Assembly: GCA_023251515.1 (NCBI GenBank)
Contig: JAHEYQ010000019.1
Location: 1 to 64,000, forward strand
Reading direction: 5' to 3'
DNA: 64,000 nt
From: Bacteroidales bacterium
GTDB taxonomy: Bacteria; Bacteroidota; Bacteroidia; Bacteroidales; JACABE01
Part shown: in pieces, positions 1 through 8,225 of the stretch
Layout: every line of letters begins with the position of its first letter
How positions within the stretch are numbered: the first letter of the stretch is position 1
Translations under genes and position numbers: made by a program
Notes under the pieces: model-generated
Told to the model about the DNA's origin: nothing
The model's input: only the letters and a program-made list of their open reading frames with translations
Database searches by the model: none

Positions 1-126
1 GAAACGTTGCAGAGCACAATTCCCATTTGGGAATAGACCTTAGAAACGTTGCAGAGCACAATTCCCATTTGGGAATAGACCTTAGAAACGTTGCAGAGCA
101 CAATTCCCATTTGGGAATAGGCATTA
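1..126. repeat. 42-bp tandem repeat, three copies
   Basis: Three head-to-tail 42-bp units start at 1, 43 and 85. The first two are identical and the third differs by a few bases near its end. Each unit contains the inverted repeat ATTCCCA-tt-TGGGAAT. No spacers lie between units, so this is a minisatellite and not a CRISPR array. The array touches the window edge and may continue to the left. Confidence 0.9.
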
Positions 127-236
127 GAAAGTAGATTTTGTTAACCTATATTATGATTATATAATAAAATATTTATTGCAAAAGCAAGCTTAAAAATAAT
201 TATAAATGCAAATAATTATAAAGCTTAAAAAGCAAA

Positions 237-265
237 ACCTGACAGGTTTTAAAAACCTGTCAGGT
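237..265. repeat. Dispersed palindrome, acctgacaggt family
   Basis: A near-perfect inverted repeat in which ACCTGACAGGTTTT pairs with AAAACCTGTCAGGT. Relatives lie at 15565-15597 and 63461-63493. All three are intergenic, which fits a dispersed non-coding repeat family. Confidence 0.75.
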
Positions 266-380
266 AATAATCATCTTACTGCTTATCAAAATTAATTATT
301 TATTTCCATTAGTGTCCGACAAAAATATGTAGATTCATCGCTTCGCTCTGAATGACATGTCATTAAGTGTATTTTTGTTG

Positions 381-425
381 GGGTGGGGGTCAGAAAGCGG
401 CTTCGCCGCTTTCTGACCCCCACCC
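381..425. repeat. Perfect 21-bp-stem hairpin
   Basis: The arms at 381-401 and 405-425 are perfectly complementary around the 3-nt loop TTC. The inner core is GCGGC-ttc-GCCGC. The stem is GC-rich in an AT-rich surrounding. It could terminate transcription, but it has no T-run and its core matches other dispersed hairpins in the window, so a repeat element is more likely. Confidence 0.8.
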
Positions 426-540
426 TAAATATAAACAATTGATTGTCATTTCGAGTACCCACCCAAAAAAATTAGGCAAAATGTGAGTATGACAGTTAGT
501 AATGAAGATTATTTAAAAAAAACAAACCAGCTATTTATAA

Positions 541-677
541 GATTCCTCCCTGCGGTCGGAATGACACTCAATATCGATAGGTAAAGTATAGGAGAAAAAG
601 CAAGCGGCGAAGCCGCCTGCTTTTTCTCCTATACTCACATTTATAATAAGCTGTCATTCCGACCGTAGGGAGGAATC
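541..677. repeat. Nested inverted repeat element
   Basis: The outer arms at 541-565 and 653-677 are 25-bp inverted repeats with about one mismatch. They enclose a second hairpin at 585-635 (24-bp arms, loop GAA, one mismatch) whose core is GCGGC-gaa-GCCGC. Related fragments such as GAATGACA lie at 345-352. This looks like a non-autonomous palindromic repeat. An open frame crossing it (568-804) is judged spurious. Confidence 0.7.
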
Positions 678-809
678 TCTTTAGAAGATTAAATAATATT
701 AACTTGTCATTGGTAACGAAGTGAGAAATCCCAATAATATTACTGTAATAAAAGTTTATCGGACAATAGTGATAGATAATGTTGAACTTTTTCGTGAATA
801 TCAATTCCT

Positions 810-1472
810 TCAGAATAATTTAAAATCTTCTTTCCTGAACAAACTTAATTTAATACCAAGCATAAATTGCCTGCTATAGGTTTTATAATCTTGCAAACAA
901 GTGTTTATTATACCTTGATTATAGCGTGCTTCAATGGCAATAAATTTATTTAGCTTATACGATATTTGCAAAACACCACTCAAATCATAATCTTTTAAAT
1001 CGTGATAATCATTTTGAATTAAAGTGTCTTTTTGAAAACTAAATCTATAATCTTCACCCTTATTGCTTAATAGAATTGAATATTGAAGCCCCAATCCTAT
1101 GCTAATCTTTTTGAAATTATACTGATATAAAAGAGGAATACTTATATATTCCTGTTTCCTGTTGTTTTTAAGTGCATATGTAGTTGCACCTTCATATGCT
1201 TCATCGTATATATTTAATTCCCACAAACAATTTATTTTGTTATAAAGTAATCCTGTTTCTATTGATGATTTACCAAAAATATTCATTTTTACATATACAC
1301 CAGTCATATAACCTAATTTCATTTTGTTATAAAAATGGTCAACATACCTTCTGGGCTGCCTGTTATCGGATATAGTTCCGAAACCGCCAAAACCATTTAC
1401 GCCTATCTCTACTTGCGAGTACAAAATTTCTGTACAAAATAATGACAATATTACAATAATGATTTTTTTCAT
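810..1472 (-). CDS. Outer-membrane beta-barrel (porin-like) protein
   Basis: A 220-residue protein with an N-terminal signal peptide (MKKIIIVILSLF then a YSQ cleavage region). The rest alternates short amphipathic strands with glycine- and tyrosine-rich turns, ending in a phenylalanine-rich strand. That is typical of the small 'outer membrane protein beta-barrel domain' (PorT-like) family of Bacteroidota. I start at the ATG at 1472, because the longer frame begins two codons upstream at TTG. It lies 21 bp downstream of the methyltransferase gene on the same strand and may be co-transcribed with it. Substrate and function are unknown. Confidence 0.7.
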   Translation of the reverse strand: MKKIIIVILSLFCTEILYSQVEIGVNGFGGFGTISDNRQPRRYVDHFYNKMKLGYMTGVYVKMNIFGKSSIETGLLYNKINCLWELNIYDEAYEGATTYALKNNRKQEYISIPLLYQYNFKKISIGLGLQYSILLSNKGEDYRFSFQKDTLIQNDYHDLKDYDLSGVLQISYKLNKFIAIEARYNQGIINTCLQDYKTYSRQFMLGIKLSLFRKEDFKLF

Positions 1473-1493
1473 TTTCAATTGCTTTAAATATGT

Positions 1494-2375
1494 TTATTTT
1501 TTCTTTGTAATAATACTTGCTTTAAAATCATTTCCGCTTATTTTGCGGGTTACTGTTTTATATATATTCTTGTCGAGGTACATTTCAATAAATGCCAGAT
1601 CGGGTGCATAATAAAAACTACCTCCTTTTTTTAAGGATTGCAGAATAGCCATATAGGTTTTGGCGTAAGCAATATAGTTTCCGTCGTTGCGCAGATTGTG
1701 ATGTATAAAATGATTTGAAAATCCCAGATTGCTGATAATGCATCCCCATTTATTAATACCATAATCAAATTCGAGCCAATCGGAGTTTGTCAGGTTTGCA
1801 TCGGCAAAAGTAAAGCGATCTATACCATAAGCTTCTATATCCTGATTACTTAAAAACTTAACCAGATTTCCCTGTTTGCCGCATCCTATATCCAAAACGG
1901 GTTGCTTTATCTTTTCCAGGTCAATTCCCAGAACCTCTATCTGCAATTCGGGACTGTATTCCGAACAGGCAATGGCTTCAATCTGATAATTACTGCCCGA
2001 ATAGATTTTTTCGGCAAACGGATTGCATTTCCTGAGCCAGCTTTGCAATTGCTGATAATGATTCTCTGATATTTCTGCTATGGGTATTTTCCCTGCTCTG
2101 ATTTTATTAAACAAATCTGCATATATTTTCCTCAATTGGCTTTTCGATTGCTTATTGAACGAATAATACTGATTTACTCTGCAAAACTCTTCGAGCGATT
2201 TGGCTAAAGTATAATCTATCAATATGTTTTCGGCATCTTTATCAAGCTGATTGATACCCGAAATGGCATCAATTGTTTCTTTAATAAATACAAATAATCC
2301 TTCCTTATCGGCAAATATATTCTTGCTTCTGTTAGATTCTATCTGTTTATCAATATTCTTTTTTATTTTATCCAT
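1494..2375 (-). CDS. Class I SAM-dependent methyltransferase
   Basis: A 293-residue soluble protein. Residues 160-169 (VLDIGCGKQG) are motif I of the Rossmann-type SAM-binding fold, and an acidic residue follows in YGIDRF as expected for ribose binding. The N-terminal ~150 residues are helical and charged, with no domain I recognise. No NPPY-type motif is present, so it is not an obvious DNA adenine methylase; the substrate is unknown. A promoter-like repeat lies ~65 bp upstream. It sits beside a restriction-modification pair, but a shared role is only inference. Confidence 0.7.
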   Translation of the reverse strand: MDKIKKNIDKQIESNRSKNIFADKEGLFVFIKETIDAISGINQLDKDAENILIDYTLAKSLEEFCRVNQYYSFNKQSKSQLRKIYADLFNKIRAGKIPIAEISENHYQQLQSWLRKCNPFAEKIYSGSNYQIEAIACSEYSPELQIEVLGIDLEKIKQPVLDIGCGKQGNLVKFLSNQDIEAYGIDRFTFADANLTNSDWLEFDYGINKWGCIISNLGFSNHFIHHNLRNDGNYIAYAKTYMAILQSLKKGGSFYYAPDLAFIEMYLDKNIYKTVTRKISGNDFKASIITKKK

Positions 2376-2438
2376 TTTTCTATTGCTATTTTTCTGAGCT
2401 TTAATTTCGATTTTTTACTATTACTTTTCTTCTCTCTG

Positions 2439-2464
2439 CAAATTTAATTGTTTTTCTACTCCGG
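2439..2464 (-). promoter_or_regulatory. Promoter-repeat copy 1
   Basis: On the minus strand, the -7 box TAAATTTG (2446-2439) fits the Bacteroidota TAnnTTTG consensus, ~65 bp before the methyltransferase start. The conserved plus-strand string TGCAAATTTAATT...TCTACTCCGG is shared with six other copies up to 9776. No TTG is visible at the -33 position in this copy. Confidence 0.55.
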
Positions 2465-2530
2465 TCTCTCATTATATAAAACTATTGAAATAATGATAAT
2501 TGTGTATTAGTTATAATTCAATGCAAAATG

Positions 2531-3472
2531 TTATCTCGGTCCCATAAATCTATCTCCGTTAAAATGTATCATATGATCAGGTACTTCCATAAGCCAAACC
2601 TCTGTTTCCCATGCAATATTATTGGAATGTTTTTTAAACTCTGTCATATCAGGAAATGCTGTTACATATACTTTGCCCATTTTACATTCTGTCAAAAATG
2701 CTTCAAGTTCTAAAAGTCGCTTTGGAGAAACAGGACCATGCGAAGTTACTGCTTCTATCAAAAACAACCAACCTCTGTTTGAATCGAATATAACTACATC
2801 CGGCAGTTTACTATGTTGATCTATTGGAATACCTAAATCTTTTAATCCTTGCTCATCAACATATAAGTCCTTTTTTGCAGTATCGCCCATATAAAGCAAT
2901 AATCCCCCATTTGCAAATCGAGGAGCAAACTGTTCAATTATTGCTGCCTGAACTTCATTGTGCTTACCAGCTGAAAGTTTTATTGTTTTTCCATCCTGAA
3001 GTTTAACAGGAATTTGGTTTAATTCTCTTTCTTTCAAATATACTTCAGATAGTTTTCCAACTTCTGCTAAAAAATGGCTTAGTGCTTTTTTCCATGTTTT
3101 TGTTTTATATGATTTTATTACTTCTAAAGCTTCGTCTGTCAATGCATAATGTGCTTTTGGGCTGTTGACCGGAAGTTTTATATCATCAGGATTGTAATCA
3201 ACTATTCTGGCTTGTACAAATTGATGTAAAACCTGTCTTCTGAATGTTTCTCTTGTATTTGGAGCATACGTTTTTCCGTAATACTCATTTACAAAATTCA
3301 TAATACCATTTGAAACACCCAAACTATTTTTTGTTGAGTTTATCCATTTATCTTTTTCTTTAATATTACATACAGCTAATAATGTTAAAGCTGCCATTTC
3401 ATTATATTGTGCTGGTGGTAATCCCAGAGCTTTTAAAATCTCCTGTGCTTCTTCTATTTTACTCATGTTCAT
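2531..3472 (-). CDS. BsuBI/PstI-family type II restriction endonuclease
   Basis: A 313-residue protein matching the BsuBI/PstI restriction enzyme family, whose known members cut CTGCAG. The family signature is visible: PDVVIF (residues 224-229), then LFLIEAVTSHGP (236-247), giving the acidic residues (D225, E240) expected of the PD-(D/E)XK nuclease core. The N-terminal half is helical and likely carries the specificity region. The start overlaps the end of the methylase gene by 14 bp (3459-3472), so the two are translationally coupled with the methylase first. Both catalytic regions look intact. Specificity for CTGCAG is inferred from the family. Confidence 0.88.
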   Translation of the reverse strand: MNMSKIEEAQEILKALGLPPAQYNEMAALTLLAVCNIKEKDKWINSTKNSLGVSNGIMNFVNEYYGKTYAPNTRETFRRQVLHQFVQARIVDYNPDDIKLPVNSPKAHYALTDEALEVIKSYKTKTWKKALSHFLAEVGKLSEVYLKERELNQIPVKLQDGKTIKLSAGKHNEVQAAIIEQFAPRFANGGLLLYMGDTAKKDLYVDEQGLKDLGIPIDQHSKLPDVVIFDSNRGWLFLIEAVTSHGPVSPKRLLELEAFLTECKMGKVYVTAFPDMTEFKKHSNNIAWETEVWLMEVPDHMIHFNGDRFMGPR

Positions 3473-5066
3473 TTAGTATTAACTCTAGCCCAAACAATTC
3501 ATTAACCAGATAATTTACATTGCTTACTGAAAAGTCATTTGAGAGTATTATTTTGTTTCCTATTTTTTTAAGTTCATTTATTGGAGGAAAAAGCATTTCC
3601 CTTAACTCAGTTGCACTTACATTTACATTTCCATTAAATATTCTGAAGTAAGTATCAAAAAGCTCACTATTTAATAATGCACATAATCCAACTGTTTCGC
3701 TTCGGTCCATATGTCCTCTTTTTCTGTACAGATAATTAACCTTGTTTTCAACACCAATTACGTTTGATTGATAATAGTTACAAAAATATGGAGCTGCTAT
3801 CAATCTACTTTTATCGTCTTTGGTACTAAATCTTCTTAAAAATATATAGTTTTTGTTGGGAATCAACAACGATTTTGTACTTTCTTCAATCCTGATATAT
3901 TGTCCTTTATCCTTAAATTGCTTTGGCCATTCCAGTATCATTTTGTTTACATTGTGTAACCAAAACAATGGAGCAAGAAAAACACTTCCATTCTCATAAT
4001 TGTTTTGTATAAAATTTTCAGCACGAAAAGACACAACTGGTCCAGTGGAAATAGAAATATCATAATCTATTAATCGGCAATTCCAGGTTGAAATCAGGCT
4101 GAGTATTTTTTCTTCTTTTCCGTTTGTTGGCAAATGAAGTATTATTTCTTTCGATTTCAGACTTATTAATTCCTCGGTTTTAAAACTGTTTATACTTGGA
4201 TTAAATATATCTTTAATACCCCCGCTTGAAGAAACGATAACCTCTTTTTGAGAATCTATCTTTTCACGTATAGCTTTGATGATTACTGTTTCCTGAAGTA
4301 CATTATCGCGGTCGAATGTCTCTTTTCTTGAATTAAATAAATGAATTTTGTGAACCTGAACTGTATTAAAAAAAAGTTCTCTGAATGCTTTAAAATAATT
4401 TCCTGAAGCAAAACTTCTTGGAGTAATAAAAATCATTTCTCCACCTTCGTATAGCAATTTTGCTGATATACCCATAAATAAAGAATAGATATTTGGTTGT
4501 CCGCTAACTAATCTTTGGGCTGCTATTGTTCTTTTGTCGTCTTTTGAAAGTTTAAAATATGGTGGATTTGATATAATTATATCAAATTTGTTGCTTACAA
4601 TTTCCTCTGTTTCAAATAGAGATAATTCGCGGCTATCATTCAGCGTATGGGCATTTTCTAATATAAAATCCTTAGTATGTAAAATATATTCGAAGTTAAT
4701 TCCTTTACTTTTAAGCCATTTTTTTAAATAAATTAATGATTCCTGAGTAAAAGTAATAATTTCTGAATCTGTTTCATATACTTCCAGTATTATATTGTCA
4801 ATACCATCATTCTTTTCAACAATATATTCGATCAACGAACATGATAAAATGGCAGTTCCGCATCCTGGATCTAATATTCTGATTGAAGATTTTGTATTGT
4901 TACAAAATGATGCCATTAATTTAGCTATTGTAGTTGGGGTAAAGAATTGTCCATTATCTTTTTTATGCTTTAAACTTACCTGTTTTGCATAAACTATACC
5001 CAAGTTATCAGCACATTCGCTTGGCAGTTCAAATTCATTATGAGCAAAATGCAATTTATCAATCAT
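3459..5066 (-). CDS. Type II DNA adenine methyltransferase, PstI/BsuBI type
   Basis: A 535-residue N6-adenine methylase. Motif I is ILDPGCGTAIL (about residues 63-73) and catalytic motif IV is NPPYF (about 167-171). The N-terminal phrase KKDNGQFFTPTTIAKLM is typical of the N-6 methylase fold, and the C-terminal half should hold the target recognition domain. It protects host DNA from the endonuclease encoded just downstream, with which it overlaps by 14 bp. The gene is complete. A promoter-like repeat lies ~150 bp upstream. Confidence 0.88.
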   Translation of the reverse strand: MIDKLHFAHNEFELPSECADNLGIVYAKQVSLKHKKDNGQFFTPTTIAKLMASFCNNTKSSIRILDPGCGTAILSCSLIEYIVEKNDGIDNIILEVYETDSEIITFTQESLIYLKKWLKSKGINFEYILHTKDFILENAHTLNDSRELSLFETEEIVSNKFDIIISNPPYFKLSKDDKRTIAAQRLVSGQPNIYSLFMGISAKLLYEGGEMIFITPRSFASGNYFKAFRELFFNTVQVHKIHLFNSRKETFDRDNVLQETVIIKAIREKIDSQKEVIVSSSGGIKDIFNPSINSFKTEELISLKSKEIILHLPTNGKEEKILSLISTWNCRLIDYDISISTGPVVSFRAENFIQNNYENGSVFLAPLFWLHNVNKMILEWPKQFKDKGQYIRIEESTKSLLIPNKNYIFLRRFSTKDDKSRLIAAPYFCNYYQSNVIGVENKVNYLYRKRGHMDRSETVGLCALLNSELFDTYFRIFNGNVNVSATELREMLFPPINELKKIGNKIILSNDFSVSNVNYLVNELFGLELILNEHE

Positions 5067-5213
5067 AAGTACAAAGATAATTAATTATTCGTATTCTTCT
5101 ATTTCATGCTTTGCAAATTGAAAATAAATTTTGATTTAATCTTCTTTCAGCCAAAGTTTTTTTTTGTGCTTTCCTTTTCCCCTTGGGCTAAAGCTGTGTA
5201 ACAGTTAATGGAG

Positions 5214-5241
5214 CAAAATTTAATTATTTATTCTTCTCTTG
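5214..5241 (-). promoter_or_regulatory. Promoter-repeat copy 2 (variant)
   Basis: The core reads CAAAATTTAATTATTTATTCTTCTC on the plus strand. On the minus strand the -7 box is TAAATTTTG, one base longer than TAnnTTTG. It lies ~150 bp upstream of the methylase start. This is the most diverged of the seven copies and lacks the CCC before TGCAAATT. Confidence 0.4.
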
Positions 5242-5272
5242 TAAATCTTAAGCTATATTAGGATATGATGAT

Positions 5273-5815
5273 TTAATTGATTTTCATGAAAACCGTTAAG
5301 GTATTTTCAAGATTCATATTGTCGTTTGTTTTAGTGTTAACTTTAAACGTATAATCAGTTTCTTCAAATTCTGATAAATTAATAAATTCATTTGTAAACC
5401 TGATTTCAACAGCTCCCCATTTCTTTTCAATATGTAGTTTAAGCTCTTCAAAATCTGAGAAATTTGTACCGGCAGTAATTAGAATTCCATTATATTTAAA
5501 ATCTTTGTTGCATGAAATAGAAAATCCGGATTCTGAAACTTCATTCTCAAATGTTTCGGAACAACTTGTAGCATATGTACTTTGTATTAAACCAAAGTTA
5601 TTATGCAATGACGATGTTTTTTGTTCTAATTGCCAAATTATATAAAATTCTCCTTTTATGGTATCTGTTTTATTTTTGGGGTTATAGTAGTCAGTATAAG
5701 CTCCTATTTCTCCTTTTCCTATTATTTTATAACTTTCATGGCAACAACTTTGAATAAACAAAGATATCGAAAAAATTGAAAAATATATTATTAATAGTTT
5801 CCTGATTATCCTCAT
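5273..5815 (-). CDS. Hypothetical lipoprotein
   Basis: A 180-residue protein with a hydrophobic N-terminus ending in a lipobox-like SLFIQSCC, so probably a surface or periplasmic lipoprotein. The mature part is beta-rich, with two cysteines near the middle (TSCSE, ISCNK) that could form a disulphide. The last third alternates hydrophobic and polar residues like a beta-sandwich. I do not recognise the family. It has its own promoter-like repeat ~100 bp upstream and no operon partner. Confidence 0.55.
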   Translation of the reverse strand: MRIIRKLLIIYFSIFSISLFIQSCCHESYKIIGKGEIGAYTDYYNPKNKTDTIKGEFYIIWQLEQKTSSLHNNFGLIQSTYATSCSETFENEVSESGFSISCNKDFKYNGILITAGTNFSDFEELKLHIEKKWGAVEIRFTNEFINLSEFEETDYTFKVNTKTNDNMNLENTLTVFMKIN

Positions 5816-5914
5816 ATTATAAATATTAGGCTTTTTGTTCTAATTGTTATTTAAATTCAATTCCTTAATCAAATATTTGCTTTTTAATAGCCTTTTTTGC
5901 TTGTTTTCCCCCTG

Positions 5915-5944
5915 CAAATTTAATTATTTATTCCTCTCCTCCAA
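5915..5944 (-). promoter_or_regulatory. Promoter-repeat copy 3, overlapping a gene end
   Basis: On the minus strand, TTG (5944-5942), a 19-bp spacer, then TAAATTTG (5922-5915), ~100 bp before the lipoprotein gene at 5815. The repeat runs through the last codons and stop of the upstream hydrolase gene (stop at 5924-5926), so the C-terminal residues of that protein are encoded by the repeat. Confidence 0.6.
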
Positions 5945-6877
5945 AAAAGCTTGTATATCATTAATCCATTCGTCTTTATATTTGCACAGGTAGTTTTCGT
6001 GTCCTGCTTCCTGATAAATTTTCAATTGTTTCTTAGCTGCCAGATTATTAAAAATAAGGTCGATTTCTTCTCTGCTTACTTTTTCGTCTTTTGCACCATA
6101 AAGTAAAAGGCTGGGACAATTTATTTCTTTAGCATATTCAGTAGGATTGTGCCCGAATGCCCAAAAGCCGTTTTGAAGTCCGCCCCAGAAAACCAAAAGG
6201 CCTGCCATCGGAAATGCGGGTGCATTCATGGTTCTGAATCTTGCACAAACAGTCTTATACATCGAGCCAAAAGGACATTCAATAATTATTCCATCTGGAT
6301 TTATTTTATAGTCGCTTATTGCTTTCATTATTGCAACTGAACCCATCGAAGTCCCGAATAAGTAAAGTTTCGATTCTCCTTTTTTGCGAAGGTAGTCGTA
6401 ACAGCTTTTTACCTCTTGGGCTTCCCTGAATCCGATTGTGGTTTGCTTTCCTTCCGAACCTCCCGAACCCATAAAATCAACCAGAAAGGTATTGTAACCA
6501 AGCTTACGAAATACTTCAGATTTATCAAGCATTGAAGCTTTGCTGCCACTATAACCGTGAAATATTACAACAGTTCCTTTTGGGTTTTCAGCCTTAATAC
6601 TCCAGCATTCTATTTCGCGGTTGCTTTTAAGTTTGATTGTTTCAAAATTCGTTGACGGTAGAATTTTGTTTTCCGGTCTGGGATTACTGACTCCGAATAC
6701 TAAAGTCTTTATTTTCTGCCCCGTTGATAGTTTTTTAGGATCTTTAGTTTTTTCTATATTGCTGTCAGTAAAGTGAGTAAACCTATATGAATGGAATATG
6801 GCAACAATATTCATAAAAACAAAAATTGCCATTAATGTCCACAAACTGCGTTTTATATATTTACTTTTTATTGTCAA
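5924..6877 (-). CDS. Alpha/beta hydrolase, membrane-anchored
   Basis: A 317-residue alpha/beta-fold hydrolase with one N-terminal membrane anchor (about residues 11-29). The oxyanion motif HGYSGS is at 107-112 and the nucleophile elbow GTSMGS at 175-180, with Ser177 the likely nucleophile. GAKDEKVS supplies the acid and AGHENYL the histidine, so the triad looks complete. It resembles YqkD/BAAT-like serine esterases or peptidases; the substrate is unknown. The start is a TTG that overlaps the TGA of the gene before it (4-bp overlap), suggesting coupling; an in-frame ATG lies at residue 16. The C-terminus overlaps a promoter repeat. Confidence 0.75.
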   Translation of the reverse strand: MTIKSKYIKRSLWTLMAIFVFMNIVAIFHSYRFTHFTDSNIEKTKDPKKLSTGQKIKTLVFGVSNPRPENKILPSTNFETIKLKSNREIECWSIKAENPKGTVVIFHGYSGSKASMLDKSEVFRKLGYNTFLVDFMGSGGSEGKQTTIGFREAQEVKSCYDYLRKKGESKLYLFGTSMGSVAIMKAISDYKINPDGIIIECPFGSMYKTVCARFRTMNAPAFPMAGLLVFWGGLQNGFWAFGHNPTEYAKEINCPSLLLYGAKDEKVSREEIDLIFNNLAAKKQLKIYQEAGHENYLCKYKDEWINDIQAFLEERNK

Positions 6878-7383
6878 ATCTTTAATATTAGCTCACCGTT
6901 TATAAAATTAAAAACTATTAAATGTTTTTTCTTAATTTTATCAGTTTCTTGAAGATATTTTTGCCTTCCTCTATAGTCATAATATTCGCAATCAATTAAT
7001 TTTGCTGTGTACCAATCGGCAAAAATCTTCCCGTTTATCAGCTTTGGCTTGTATCCGTTCTTTTCAAAATAACTAATAACTGTATTGTAATCAATTTCTG
7101 TATCCGTATTACACTTTAGTATCTTTTGTAAGAGTAATTTATTATCTTTTATTTCCCAGATTGCCTGATAACCTCTCCAGCAATTTGTAGAAACAAACAA
7201 TCCAGTATCAAATGGATTCATATTTTCCTTGAAATTTAGCTGTTCAATTGGAAATGATTGTAAATAAAAACTGTCTTTGCCAATTATTAATAAATCAGGA
7301 GTTTGTTCTGTGGCAAATAAATCCAGTTTAAATATAACTGTAAATGCAATTAAAAGCAGCAATGATAATATCTTTGTTTTCAT
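6874..7383 (-). CDS. Hypothetical secreted protein
   Basis: A 169-residue protein with a clear N-terminal signal peptide (hydrophobic residues ~5-22, then LFATEQ). The mature part contains CWRGYQAIWEIKDNKLLL and a C-terminal beta hairpin. It overlaps the hydrolase gene by 4 bp and should form a two-gene operon with it, read from the promoter repeat at 7476-7504. No known domain is recognised. Confidence 0.55.
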   Translation of the reverse strand: MKTKILSLLLLIAFTVIFKLDLFATEQTPDLLIIGKDSFYLQSFPIEQLNFKENMNPFDTGLFVSTNCWRGYQAIWEIKDNKLLLQKILKCNTDTEIDYNTVISYFEKNGYKPKLINGKIFADWYTAKLIDCEYYDYRGRQKYLQETDKIKKKHLIVFNFINGELILKI

Positions 7384-7475
7384 TTTTGATTCATTTTTTT
7401 GTTATGCCTAGCATTCATTTTGTTTTTATTTCATTCTGATATGATCCTTTTTTTACAATGTTTGTTTTCCCCCTG

Positions 7476-7504
7476 CAAATTTAATTATTTTTCTACTTTG
7501 GCAA
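7476..7504 (-). promoter_or_regulatory. Promoter-repeat copy 4
   Basis: On the minus strand, TTG (7504-7502), an 18-bp spacer, then TAAATTTG (7483-7476), followed by CAGGGGG. This matches the Bacteroidota -33/-7 pattern. It lies ~93 bp before the start at 7383. It is one of the best-preserved copies; similarity extends on both sides, with TTGTTTTCCCC on one side and GGCAACTTCTT on the other. Confidence 0.65.
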
Positions 7505-7550
7505 CTTCTTTCTGAATAGCTGAATATAAATAGGTGAGGATGTCGTTTTA

Positions 7551-8060
7551 TTAATCTTGCTTTCTCAATATTTTATGGATAGATTTTTTTACATTATCAC
7601 TCAAATTGCCGGTATAACAGTCGTCAGTCATTAACTTTATTTCGCTTGAAAGTTCGGGATATTTCTTCGAAATAGCATACATTATCTTAAAGGCATTAAA
7701 CCGAAGCGATGAGTTTTTATTGATATTTGTCCAGATATTGATGCAAAGGTCGAATAAACGCCCTTCATATGCTGTGCTTATAGCCATTCGTTGCAATATC
7801 ATCAGCAGTTCCCGCTGTTGATTATCGTTTCTGTAAGCTAAAATTTCTATAATTTTTTTAATGTATTTATGTATTCTCTTATCATTGTTTGCCATACAAC
7901 TCCACAACAACCATGCCGCCCGCCACGAATAAGGCTGTTTGTCCGAAACCGATAATTCAACAAGCTCCTCAAAATCTTCCGGATGCAATTCAATATAAGC
8001 TATCAGATCGCTTTTGTAAGAATTCAAAAGTAAATATTCTAAGCTTGTTTTCTGATGCAT
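7551..8060 (-). CDS. HEAT-repeat-like helical protein
   Basis: A 169-residue all-helical soluble protein with no signal peptide. Successive amphipathic helix pairs such as SWRAAWLLWSC, RELLMILQRMA and LRFNAFKIMYAI resemble HEAT/ARM-type repeats used for protein binding. Similar short HEAT-like proteins occur in Bacteroidota genomes; no enzymatic motif is present. It is monocistronic, with its own promoter-like repeat ~90 bp upstream. Confidence 0.55.
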   Translation of the reverse strand: MHQKTSLEYLLLNSYKSDLIAYIELHPEDFEELVELSVSDKQPYSWRAAWLLWSCMANNDKRIHKYIKKIIEILAYRNDNQQRELLMILQRMAISTAYEGRLFDLCINIWTNINKNSSLRFNAFKIMYAISKKYPELSSEIKLMTDDCYTGNLSDNVKKSIHKILRKQD

Positions 8061-8148
8061 AGTAATTACTAATATTTTTTTTACTTGACTTTAAACCAAA
8101 TTATTAATTGATAATAAAGCTTGTAGCTGTTATTTTCATTATTCCCTG

Positions 8149-8178
8149 CAAATTTAATTATTTATTCTTCTCCTGCAT
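8149..8178 (-). promoter_or_regulatory. Promoter-repeat copy 5
   Basis: The -7 box TAAATTTG lies at 8156-8149 on the minus strand, ~90 bp before the start at 8060. The conserved string CCCTGCAAATTTAATTATT is present; no TTG is seen at -33. Confidence 0.5.
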
Positions 8179-8225
8179 TCTTTAGCTTTCTTTGTTTTTT
8201 ACAGGAAATATAATGGTTGTGTTTA

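Larger units (their letters stand above)
127..809. other. Non-coding repeat-rich stretch
   Basis: No convincing gene lies between the tandem repeat and the first coding sequence. The stretch holds the three palindromic elements listed separately and AT-rich filler. Confidence 0.6.

Noticed and set aside
1..126. CRISPR array
   Set aside because: Units are directly abutting with no spacers and no cas genes are present.
568..804. 78-codon open frame on the minus strand
   Set aside because: It lies across the nested inverted repeats, begins inside repeat sequence, and has no RBS-like or protein-like signal.
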